Part shown: piece by piece, positions 1 to 8,669 of the stretch
Numbering within the stretch: the stretch's first letter is position 1
How the letters are laid out: the number at the start of each line of letters is the position of its first letter
NCBI GenBank assembly: GCA_033063855.1
Contig: CP093831.1
Span: forward strand, 25,978,001 to 26,042,000
Reading direction: 5' to 3'
DNA length: 64,000 bases
DNA from: Smittia aterrima
Taxonomy: Eukaryota > Arthropoda > Insecta > Diptera > Chironomidae
The notes under the pieces: generated by a model
Seen by the model: the letters and a program-made list of their open reading frames with translations, nothing else
The model's database searches: none
What the model was told of the DNA's origin: nothing
Position numbers and translations under genes: made by a program

Positions 1-1245
1 TCGAAGGATTGATGATGCAGAAATTTTTCAAAGCATCTGCATTAGCAGTATATGTTCTAAAGGTCTTAAGAGATGGTAACGTTATTAGTGTCATATCGGA
101 ATTGAGCCTGTGAATGTGAAAATCTTGAACTTTTGTGCAGTTGTTGAATATGCGAGTCCACTCTTCCTTATTAAAATAAATGTAACCTCTAATCACAAGC
201 TTTTCAATCGATGGATAAACTTGAAGGAATTCTTTAATTCCTTTCGGATTTTGAACTTTGCCTCCGATTATTACAGTTTTAAGATAATTATTAGGACTCA
301 ATTGATAGAAATCTGAATTGGATGGAAGATTAACGTTAATTAAAAATCTTGTGATTTTCAAATTCTTCACAACAATATGGAAGATTCTCCTGCTCATGAG
401 AGCAAGATGTTTCCCTGATATTTCCAGACTTTCAAGTGATGAGCAATTCACAAGAAAGTTAATGAAACCATCTCTAGCTAACGACCAATTGTCCACAGAA
501 CTTGAATCAATTGCGAATTTGGTAATTTGCATTGGTCGAAAGTTACTTCGAGTGAAGAAATTGTTCGGAACGCATAAAGCTAAAGACTCAAGTGATTTTT
601 GCTTTCCCATGAAATCTTCAAAGGAAATTTCGTTTAGCGTTGAAATATGTTTTTCCGGAATGCTCAAGAAGCGAACTTGAACATTTTCCAAGAAGTCAAT
701 AAATTTCCAACTACTTTCAATGATGCTCACAGATTTGATTGAGCTCGCATCGAAAGTTTCTTTTTCTTCATTCTCTATCAAACATTCTCGAATAACAAGA
801 TTTTGAATATTCTTCGTAGAACTCAAGATGAGGCTCAGATCTTTAGCGTCGATATCAATTTTAATCATTTCGAGCTCGCGAATGTTCTTTGATATATTTT
901 TCAGAATACTTTGAAGTTTTTCATTAATTTCAATCGAATCGATGACGATCGCTGAGTATTTGCGACGAGTTTCTTTGATTTCATTTCCTTCCTCTTTCCA
1001 GTCAGATCCAAACTTTAACTTGAACCTGCTCATTGCTTTGGATGAGTCTCCAATTATTCTTACCCATCTAAAATTAAAACAAAATTTCAATGTTTTTAAA
1101 TTAATCGAAGAGTTTTGTAATGAACTTACTCTTTGCAGACAAGTGTGCAGCATTTTATTGTTTCAGCATCGCAAAAATTAAATATTTCCAACAAATTATC
1201 TTCTCCCAAGACTGCGATAGGTGAAATTGTGTTTTCCTTGCTCAT
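1..1245 (-). CDS. F-box/LRR-like protein, 3' end beyond the window
   Basis: Exon 1 is 1245-1130 and exon 2 is 1067 to past base 1, split by a 61-nt GT..AG intron. The ATG at 1245 was chosen because the paralogue at 8299 starts with the same MSKEN. Residues 11-39 form an F-box (LGEDNLLEIFNFCDAETIKC then TLVCKE). Exon 2 stays open to the window edge and reads as irregular leucine-rich repeats (LEMIKIDIDAKDLSLIL, NIQNLVIRECLI, LKTVIIGGKV). F-box proteins of this type bind Skp1 through the F-box and use the LRRs to recruit substrates to SCF ubiquitin ligases; substrates here are unknown. An initiator-like TCAGTT lies 37 nt upstream (A at 1281). The gene is head-to-head with the BTB gene at 1555. 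It appears intact, unlike its paralogue at 8299-6809. Confidence 0.85.
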
Positions 1246-1277
1246 GTTGAAACGATGCAGCTTTTCGATATTAAATG

Positions 1278-1528
1278 AACTGATTGTAAGTCTTGTCGCT
1301 GTGAAAGAAAAATTGGAAGAAAAGTTCGAAAGATTTTCTTTGAATATTTTACCTTCCTCGATGGTGAGCTGAAACTCAAACGGAAAACGCCTCCAAGTCA
1401 TAAATAAATTTCTTTCTACCTGATCGCTAACAGATCGCTAAACCAAGAGCGAATTGTATTTGCCACTAAATGAAATTTGAAAAAATATTTTCTTCAGTTC
1501 TTGACAGAATTTCAAAGTTAAAGGTTCT
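1278..1528. promoter_or_regulatory. Divergent promoter region between F-box and BTB genes
   Basis: The two genes face away from each other. TCAGTT initiator matches lie on the minus strand (A at 1281) and on the plus strand (A at 1496), 215 bp apart. The plus-strand initiator is followed by GGTTCT at 1523-1528, which is +28 to +33, a full match to the fly DPE consensus RGWYVT. No TATA box is seen at -30. The same head-to-head arrangement recurs at 8336/8606. Between the initiators on the minus strand there is a coding-like stretch with a GTAAAA donor (around 1401-1345), which could be an alternative upstream exon of the F-box gene. Confidence 0.55.
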
Positions 1529-1554
1529 CGCGATAAGAAAAATTTCAGTTCATC

Positions 1555-2679
1555 ATGGAGATCAATTGCGAATTCAGTAGTGTTAGTTTTGATAACTACA
1601 CGTGCACTATTTTCGAAGAAAACATAACTGAGAGAGATCATGTGATTAAAGAATTTAAAGGAGTTCATCAACCAGGAAAAAGTCGTAAAGATGTCCGAGA
1701 AGTTTTATTCTTTAACACAACTCTCGATTATTTTCCTCGAGGCCTGAATAAGCATTTTCCTTATCTCACTAACTTAATTATAATTAACAGTGGTATCAAA
1801 GAAATATCGAAAAATGATTTGAAAGGACTCGAGGGACTTGTTGGTCTTCATGTTAGAAATTGTCAATTGACATCATTGCCCGACGATTTGCTCACCGAAA
1901 TGCCAAATTTACGAGAAGTTGTATTCTACAGCAACAACATCGAGTTCGCATCATCGGAACTTTTAAAACCTTTGCTTGGAAGAGAAAATGTTAAAGTTCA
2001 CCTTCGAGAAAACAAAAGCATTGATGCTTGCTACTGGCCAGGAAAAGATGGTTCATTAAAATCACTTGAAGAGTTGATGAAGTTGATTGACGAGAAGTGC
2101 ATCAAACCAGTCCCATCTGCTGTTTATCCTAAACCCGTGATTTCCAACGCCAAACTCAAAGAAATGTGGATTTCAGGAAAGTTTTCGGATCTCACGATTA
2201 TCTCAGGCGACAAAAAATTTAAAGTTCACAAGAATATTCTGGAAATGCGAAGCGAAGTATTTGCTAAAATCTTTGAGGATCAAAGCGAAGCAACGAAGAT
2301 GAAACTTTCTGACTTCAGCTCGAACTCCGTTGAAGCTTTGTTGAAATTCATTTACACGAACGAGGTCTCGAAAGATGGAAACGCAAAGGAAAACTTTGAA
2401 ATTGCTGATAAATTCAAAGTCGCAGACATGAAATTGTTTTACGAAAAAGTTATTTGCGACCAACTTAATGATGAGTCGAATGCATGGGAAACTTTTTTGT
2501 TTGCTCATCGATTCACATCTCAACAACTGAAGGAGAAAGCTTTTCGTCTGATTGCGAAGAAAATTCCTGAAGATCTGCCAGACGAGCTCATGGATAATCC
2601 GGAAAACTTGAAGGAAATGATCGATGCTCGACAATTTTACGAAGAGACTTTGGCAAAAATGAAAAAAAATAATTTTTGA
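1555..2679 (+). CDS. LRR-BTB protein, copy 1
   Basis: Intronless, 374 aa. Residues about 68-155 are leucine-rich (IKEISKNDLKGLEGL, LTSLPDDLLTEMPNL), residues about 208-300 are a BTB/POZ domain (KFSDLTII, KKFKVHKNIL, EALLKFIYTNEV), and the tail to 374 is helical and BACK-like. BTB proteins of this speckle-type class bind Cul3 and present substrates for ubiquitination. The usual MATH substrate domain is absent; the LRR segment takes its place. No signal peptide or membrane segment is seen, so it should act in cytosol or nucleus. The ATG follows a conserved 59-nt leader shared by all four copies. AATAAA at 2684-2689 follows the TGA closely. Specific substrate is unknown. Confidence 0.9.
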   Translation: MEINCEFSSVSFDNYTCTIFEENITERDHVIKEFKGVHQPGKSRKDVREVLFFNTTLDYFPRGLNKHFPYLTNLIIINSGIKEISKNDLKGLEGLVGLHVRNCQLTSLPDDLLTEMPNLREVVFYSNNIEFASSELLKPLLGRENVKVHLRENKSIDACYWPGKDGSLKSLEELMKLIDEKCIKPVPSAVYPKPVISNAKLKEMWISGKFSDLTIISGDKKFKVHKNILEMRSEVFAKIFEDQSEATKMKLSDFSSNSVEALLKFIYTNEVSKDGNAKENFEIADKFKVADMKLFYEKVICDQLNDESNAWETFLFAHRFTSQQLKEKAFRLIAKKIPEDLPDELMDNPENLKEMIDARQFYEETLAKMKKNNF

Positions 2680-3418
2680 TTAAAATAAATGAATAAAAAC
2701 TTATTTCAATTTATGTTGCGTTTAATTTAGTTGCTCTCATGTCACAAAATGAAATTTCTTTTCAATAAGCGAAAAACTTTTTTTAGGGGAATCGAAATTA
2801 AAAAAGGAAACGAATTTTATCATTGCATCTGAACAAGGCAATGCTAAATACAAAGGAAACCAAATTTCACTTGACGCTGGTCGAAGGTGGACTCATATCT
2901 GGTCAATTCTAGAATACAACGAAAGCTTGAATTCCTGTGAAGAAGTGTCAGCGGAAATATTAAGAAATCTGACAAAATCGAAAAAGTTTTAAAATTTGTA
3001 TGGAGCTCACTAGACTCAGGCCTCTTGGGCCCGATCCATCTGAGATATCGATTCCATCTTCGAACTAACTCGTCTCATCTAAAAATTGAACCGAATAGCG
3101 AAAACCAGAAGTAGCTAGCTGCTTCCCTTCTCAATAAAAATCTAATCACGGAAGACTGAAGACGGACCACGGTCAAAACGGCCACTTTAGGGTATTCCCA
3201 TCCAACGATCCCTAAAAATTTAAAGGACTTACCCGCCATAAACATAAAAGGACTTTGCTGAATTTCCTGAAAACTTTTTCTAATTAAATTTGCTAAAATC
3301 AGACGGAAAACGCCTCAAAGTTATAAATAAATTTCTTTGTACCTGAACTGACTATCCCGAGAAAAAGGAATGCAAGAACGGATCGCCATTCGAACGCATT
3401 TAACAAAATATTTTCTTC
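2680..3418. repeat. Duplicated flank between BTB copies 1 and 2
   Basis: This spacer is closely repeated at 4627-5354, so genes 1-2 and 2-3 sit in head-to-tail units of about 1.92-1.94 kb. It contains an unexplained open frame (2789-2992), a GC-richer block near 3005-3050 with CTCTTGGGCCCGATCCATCT, and a block near 3150-3345 that also occurs upstream of BTB copy 4 (8370-8550). The last block resembles the 5' region of the minus-strand F-box gene, so it may be a remnant left after loss of the F-box partner. Confidence 0.8.
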
Positions 3419-3451
3419 AGTTCTTGACAGAATTTCAAAGTTAAAGGTTCT
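3417..3451 (+). promoter_or_regulatory. Core promoter (Inr + DPE) of BTB copy 2
   Basis: TCAGTT with A at 3419 is followed by GGTTCT at 3446-3451, exactly +28 to +33. No TATA box lies upstream. It starts the 59-nt leader of the gene at 3478. The assignment rests on fly core-promoter consensus sequences and on conservation between copies. Confidence 0.6.
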
Positions 3452-3477
3452 CGCGATAAGAAAAAATTCAGTTCAAC

Positions 3478-4626
3478 ATGGAGATCAATTGTGAATTTGA
3501 AGGTCTTAGGTTTGATAACTACTCGTGCACTACAAACAAAGTGAACATAACTGAGAGAGATCATGAGATTAAAGAATTCAAAGGAGTTCATCTACCAGGA
3601 AGAAGTCACAAAGATGTCCGAGATGTTTTATTCTTTCGAGGAATTGTCGATTATTTTCCTCGAGGCCTGAATAAGCATTTTCCTAATCTCACTTACTTGA
3701 TTGTTATTGACATGGGCATAAAAGAAATATCAAAAAATGATTTGAAAGGACTCGAGGGACTTGTTGATCTTCGTATTTTTAATTGTCATTTGGCATCATT
3801 GCCTGACGATTTGTTCACTGAAATGCCAAACTTACGAAAAGTTTCACTTTATGGAAACGAAATCGAGTTCGCGTCATCGGAAGTTTTAAAACCTTTGCTT
3901 GGAAGAGAAAATGTCGAAGTGGATCTTCGAGGAAACAAAAGCATTGATGCTTGCTACTGGCCAGGAAAAAGAGATTCATTAAAATCACTTGAAGAGCTGA
4001 TGAAGTTAATTGACGAGAAGTGCATCAAACCAGTCCCATCTGCTGTTTATCCTGAACCAGTGGACTTCCACCCGAAGATCAAGAAAATGTGGATTTCAGG
4101 AAAGTTTTCGGATCTCACGATCATCGCAGGCGACAAGAAATTCAAAGTTCACAAAAATATTCTGGGAATGCGAAGCGAAGTGTTCGCTCAAATCTTTGAG
4201 GATCAAAGCGAGGCAACGGAGATGAAACTTTCTGAATTCAGCTCGAAGTCAGTTGAGGCTTTGCTCAAATTTATTTACACGAACGAGATCTCGGAAGATG
4301 GAAACGCAAAGGAAAACTTCGAAATTGCTGATAAATTCAAAGTCGCAGAAATGAAATCATTTTACGAGGAAATTATTTACAATCAAATTGACGAGGAAAA
4401 CGCTTGGGAAACTTTTTTGTTCGCTCATCAATTCTCATCTCAACAACTGAAGGAGAAAGCATTCAAACTGATTGTGAAGAAGATTCCAGAAGATTTGCCA
4501 GACGAGCTCATGGAACATCCCGAGAACTTGAAGATAATGATCGATGCTCGACAATTTTACTTGCAATTTTACGAAGAGACTTTGGCCATTATGAAAATAA
4601 AAAAAAATTTAAAATCAAATAAATAA
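3478..4626 (+). CDS. LRR-BTB protein, copy 2
   Basis: Intronless, 382 aa, same order as copy 1: N-terminal leucine-rich part, BTB domain at about 207-300 (KFSDLTIIAGDKKFKVHK), helical BACK-like tail. It has a short insertion near the C-terminus (FYLQFYEETL), where a FYLQ unit is duplicated compared with copy 1, and a lysine-rich end. The role is inferred to be a Cul3 substrate adaptor, as for copy 1. Differences from copy 1 are concentrated in the leucine-rich part and the first 60 residues, while the BTB core is nearly the same, which suggests diversification of the presumed substrate-binding half. Confidence 0.9.
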   Translation: MEINCEFEGLRFDNYSCTTNKVNITERDHEIKEFKGVHLPGRSHKDVRDVLFFRGIVDYFPRGLNKHFPNLTYLIVIDMGIKEISKNDLKGLEGLVDLRIFNCHLASLPDDLFTEMPNLRKVSLYGNEIEFASSEVLKPLLGRENVEVDLRGNKSIDACYWPGKRDSLKSLEELMKLIDEKCIKPVPSAVYPEPVDFHPKIKKMWISGKFSDLTIIAGDKKFKVHKNILGMRSEVFAQIFEDQSEATEMKLSEFSSKSVEALLKFIYTNEISEDGNAKENFEIADKFKVAEMKSFYEEIIYNQIDEENAWETFLFAHQFSSQQLKEKAFKLIVKKIPEDLPDELMEHPENLKIMIDARQFYLQFYEETLAIMKIKKNLKSNK

Positions 4627-5354
4627 ATAAAAATTTACTTCAATTTATGTTGCGTTTAATTGCTTTCATGTCAGAGAATGGAATTTCTTTTCAATAAGCG
4701 AAAAAAAATTCAGGAGATACGAAATTAAAGTGGAAACGAATTTTGTCATTGCATCTGAACAAGGCAATGCTAAATACAAAGGGAACGAAATTTCACTTGA
4801 CGCTGGTAGAAGGTGGACTCACATCCAGTTAGCTCGGGAATCCAAGCATTCGTTTGACCACGTTGAACACTTCTTGTGAAAAAGTGTCAGCGGAAATGGG
4901 AAGAAATCAGACTGAATCGAGAAAGTTTGAAAATTTGTATGGAGCTCACCAGACTCAGGCCTCTTGGGCCCGATCCATCTGAGATATCAATTTCATCTTA
5001 AAACTTACTAGTCTCATCCATAGAATAAACCGAATAGCGAAATCCAGATTCAGTTCTCAATAAAAATCTTATCACGGGAGACTGAAGACGGACCACGGTC
5101 AAAACGGCCACTTTAGGGTAATCCCATCCAACGATCCCTAAAAATTTAAAGGACTTACTCGCCATAAACATAAAAGGACTTTGCTGAATTTCATGAAAAC
5201 CTTTTCTTAGAAAATTTGCTAAAATAGACGGAAAACGCCTCAAAGTCATAAATAAATTTCTTTTTGCCTGCTGAAGATCACGAATCGATCTCGAAAGCAA
5301 TACAAGAATGAACAAGAATTTAACACTCGAAAGAATTTACAAAATATTTTCCTT
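4627..5354. repeat. Duplicated flank between BTB copies 2 and 3
   Basis: Second copy of the 2680-3418 spacer. The open frame seen there is present at about 4717-4876 but is broken by a one-base shift before its Cys-containing end. The 5' part of the following block (minus strand, about 5251-5159) can be read as an open frame starting MTLRRFPS and ending at a GTAAGT donor. It corresponds to the stretch upstream of the F-box pseudogene (about 8527-8447), but no F-box follows it here. Confidence 0.75.
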
Positions 5355-5387
5355 AGTTCTTCATAGAATTTCGAAGTTAAAGGTTCT
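5353..5387 (+). promoter_or_regulatory. Core promoter (weaker Inr + DPE) of BTB copy 3
   Basis: TTAGTT (A at 5355) replaces the TCAGTT of the other copies, a one-base departure from the initiator consensus. GGTTCT at 5382-5387 keeps the +28 to +33 spacing. The leader to the ATG at 5419 is 64 nt. Confidence 0.5.
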
Positions 5388-5418
5388 CATGATAAGAAAG
5401 AATTAAATTCAGATTAAC

Positions 5419-6519
5419 ATGGAGATCAATTGTCAGTTTTACTATTCAGAAAATCGCTACGGCTGCTCAATAAACAAAGCAAACATAACCGAGAAGGAAC
5501 GTGAGATTAAAAAAATTGAAGGAGTTCATCAACCAGAAAAAGGTCACAAAGATGTCAAATACGTTTGGTTTAATCAAAATGTGAATTATTTTCCTCGAGG
5601 TCTCCAAAAACATTTTCCTAATTTCACTCATTTGATCATAATTGGTGGTGGCATCAAAGAAATTTCGAAAAATGATTTGAAAGGACTCGAGGGACTTGTT
5701 AGTATTTATTTAGAAGGTTGTCAGTTGAAATCATTGCCCGACGATTTGTTCACTGAAATGCCAAACTTACGAGAAGTTTCGTTATTCGGAAACAAAATCG
5801 AGTTCGCATCTTCAGAATTTTTAAAACCTTTGCTTGGAAGAGAAAATGTCAGGGTGAGCCTTCAAGGGAACAAAAGCATTGATGATCGCTATTGGCCAGG
5901 GTACCAAGATTCATTGGAATCACTTGAAGTTTTGATGGAGTTGATCGACGAAAAGTGCATCAAACCAGCTCCATCTGCTGAACCAGTAAAAACCGATCCA
6001 AGAATCAAGGAAATGTGGCTTTCAGGAAGCTTCTCCGATCTCACGATCATCGCTGATGACAAGAAATTTAAAGTTCACAAAGCAATTCTGGGAATGGAAA
6101 GCAAAGTTTTCGCTAAAATGTTTGAAGATCAAAGCAAAGCAGCTGTGATAGATATTCCAGAGTTCAGTGCAGATTCTGTTGAAGCTTTACTCAAATTCAT
6201 TTACACGAATGAGACCTCAGAAGATGGGAACGCAAAGGAAATTTTCGAAATTGCCAACAAATTCAAAGTCGCAGCCATGAAAACGATTTACGAGGAAATT
6301 ATTGGCGAACAAATCAACGAGGAAAACGTTTGGGAAACTTTCTTATTCGCTCATCGATTCTCATCTCAAATTTTGAAGGAAAAAGCATTCAAAGTGATTG
6401 TGAAGAAGATTCCTGAAGTGCTGCCAGACAAATTAATGGAAGATCCGGAGGAATTGAAGAAATTGATCGATGCTCGTCGAGTTTATGAAGAACTTTTACT
6501 AAAAGTTTATCTTTCTTAA
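5419..6519 (+). CDS. LRR-BTB protein, copy 3
   Basis: Intronless, 366 aa. Same LRR then BTB then BACK-like layout (BTB core SFSDLTIIADDKKFKVHK; EALLKFIYTNET). It is the most diverged of the four: the N-terminus lacks several residues (CQFYYSENRYGCS), the linker before the BTB is shortened (PSAEPVKTDPRIKEMW), and the acidic stretch after IFEDQS becomes more hydrophobic (AAVIDIPEF). The tail ends in LLLKVYLS rather than a lysine-rich end. Inferred role is a Cul3 adaptor; its partner is unknown. It is followed by the minus-strand F-box pseudogene, with which it converges. Confidence 0.9.
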   Translation: MEINCQFYYSENRYGCSINKANITEKEREIKKIEGVHQPEKGHKDVKYVWFNQNVNYFPRGLQKHFPNFTHLIIIGGGIKEISKNDLKGLEGLVSIYLEGCQLKSLPDDLFTEMPNLREVSLFGNKIEFASSEFLKPLLGRENVRVSLQGNKSIDDRYWPGYQDSLESLEVLMELIDEKCIKPAPSAEPVKTDPRIKEMWLSGSFSDLTIIADDKKFKVHKAILGMESKVFAKMFEDQSKAAVIDIPEFSADSVEALLKFIYTNETSEDGNAKEIFEIANKFKVAAMKTIYEEIIGEQINEENVWETFLFAHRFSSQILKEKAFKVIVKKIPEVLPDKLMEDPEELKKLIDARRVYEELLLKVYLS

Positions 6520-6808
6520 TTGAACTGAATTTTGAATAAAATAAATAAACATTTTATAAATTAATTCAATTTATGTTGCGTTTAGTTCCTCTCGTCATGT
6601 AAATGAAATTTAGTTTCGAAAGCAAATTTCGTTGGTGAAACTTCGGTTCTGCGTTTAAAAAAAATTCTTTTAATAATTCATATGAGTTCCTTTAATTAAA
6701 AATTTTATTATAAAATTTAAAATTTTTCCTGTTTGATCGAAATAACTAACAAAATATTTCTCAATGATTATCTATTTGTTTTTAATTTCTCCAACTTAGT
6801 CTTTCAAA

Positions 6809-8299
6809 CTAAAAAAACTTTCCTTCATTTTCCATGCGTTTGCGAATTTTAAAATTAGGTTTAGCAAAATTTTCATTGACAGCGTCATCGGAAAATTCGA
6901 GGAGCTCAAAGTTTCTGCAATTTTGAGAAATCATTTCGACAAGAGTTGTTGGCACAAATTTACCGCCGATGAACATGTATTTGAGATTAGGATGATTTCA
7001 CAATTTGATGAATTGTTTGAAGTGTGGTTCCAAAGCGAACGACGTATAATAAGATTCTCGATCGAAGGATTAACGATGCAGAAATTTTTCAATCCAATTG
7101 CAACTGCGCAATCTGCTCGCAATGTCTTAAGCGACGGGATTGTTATTGCCGGTATATCTGATCGAAATACACTAAAATGCAGATCTTGTAAATTGGTCCA
7201 GTTGTTGGATATTAAGTTGAAAGTTTCCTCGTTTAAAAATCCGAAATATTCAATCACAAGCTTTTCAATCGAAGGAAAAAGTTGGACCAACTTTGGAATT
7301 CCTTCCGGATTGCGCAGTTTGCTTCCGATTATTAACGTTTTCAGATGATGATAAGGACTCATTTGATAAAATTCTGGCTCAGAAGGGAGATTAACGTTGA
7401 TATTGAATTTTGTGATCCTCAAATTCTTCACAACAAATTCGAAGATTCTCTTGCTCATCAGACCGTTCCCTGATATTTTCAGACTTTCAAGACATGAGCA
7501 GTTCTCAAGGAAACTGATGAAACTTTCATCGACTAACGACAAATCTTCCACAAAACTAAAATCAATTGCGAGTTTGATAATTGGCATTGGCCGAAAGTTA
7601 CTTCGAGTAAAGAAGTTGTTCGGAACGCATTAAGCTAATAACTCAAGTGATTTTGTTTTCTAATGAAATCTCCAAAGGAAATTTCGTTTAGCGTTGAAAC
7701 ATGTTTTTCTGGAATGCTCAAGAAGCGAACTTGAACATTTTTCAAGAAGTCAATAAACTCCCAACTACTTTCAATGATGCTCACAGATCTGATCGAACTC
7801 GCATCGAAAATTTCTTTGTCATCATTATCTATCAAACATTCCCGAATGACAAGATTTTGAAGATTTTTTGTAGAATTCAAGATGAGGCTCAGATCTTCAG
7901 CGTCGATATCAATTTTAATCATTTCGAGCTCGCGAATATTTTCTGATAATTTTTTAAGAATTCTTATGAGTCTTCTATTAACTGCAATCGATTCGATGAC
8001 GATCGTTTGATATTTGCGACAAGTTTCTTCGATTCCTTTTTTCTTTTCTTTCCATTGAGGTCCAAACTTTAACTTGAATTTGCTCATTGCTTTGGATGAG
8101 TCTCCAATTATTCTTTCCCATCTAAAATTAAAATAAGATTTAATGTTTTATGAATTAATCGACGAATTTAGTAATGAACTTACTCTTTGCAGACAAGTGT
8201 GCATCGTTTTATTGTTTCAATATCAACAAAATTAAATATTTCCAATAAATTATCTTCTCCCAAGACTGCGATCGGTGGAATTAAGTTTTCCTTGCTCAT
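6809..8299 (-). pseudogene. F-box/LRR pseudogene (paralogue of 1245-1)
   Basis: Exon 1 8299-8185 begins MSKENLIPPIAVLGEDNLLE and encodes the F-box. A 60-nt intron follows, and exon 2 starts at 8121. Relative to the intact gene at 1245-1, a run of five A is four A (plus strand 7651-7654), shifting the frame to a stop at 7637-7635. In the restored frame, TTA has become TAA at 7632-7630. The frame then reads leucine-rich sequence on to about 6943, where a second shift is inferred: the frame stops at 6931, but a neighbouring frame continues as coding-like sequence (VEMISQNCRNFELLEF) to TAG at 6811-6809. So there are two clear lesions and one probable one. Its divergent partner is BTB copy 4. Confidence 0.85.
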
Positions 8300-8603
8300 A
8301 TTGAGATGTTGTTGCTGTATCGACACTAAACGAACTGATTGTAAGCTAAAAATCGCGGAAGATAGGAGGCCGAACAAAGACAAAGCGGCCACTTTAGGGT
8401 ATTTCTATCCAAGGATGAACACCCTAAAAAATTTAAAGGGACTTACCCGCCATAAAATGACTTCGCTTCATTTCAGCAAAAGCTTTTCTTAGTATTTTAA
8501 TAAACTCAGACGGAAAACGCCTCCAAGTTATAAATAATCTTTTTTCTACCAGAACTGACTATTCCAAATATCTCGAAAAAAAAGTAAGACAATTTTATTT
8601 TCT

Positions 8604-8638
8604 TCAGTTCTTGACAGATTTTCAAAGTTAAAGGTTCT
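8604..8638 (+). promoter_or_regulatory. Core promoter (Inr + DPE) of BTB copy 4
   Basis: TCAGTT with A at 8606 and GGTTCT at 8633-8638 (+28 to +33). The divergent initiator for the F-box pseudogene (TCAGTT, A at 8336, minus strand) is 270 bp away, so the bidirectional arrangement survives although the F-box side is dead. Confidence 0.6.
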
Positions 8639-8669
8639 CGTGATAAAAAAAAACTAATTTCAGTTCAAC

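Noticed and set aside
2203..2634. Minus-strand frame of 143 codons inside BTB copy 1
   Set aside because: Antisense shadow of the BTB domain; no family signature and not kept in the other copies.
4998..5315. Minus-strand frame of 105 codons upstream of BTB copy 3
   Set aside because: Its equivalents near 3.1-3.4 kb and 8.4-8.5 kb are interrupted or shifted, so it is not a conserved gene as a whole; only the short stretch ending at the GTAAGT donor was kept as a finding.
6923..7348. Plus-strand frame of 141 codons
   Set aside because: Antisense to the F-box pseudogene and reads as reversed leucine-rich sequence.
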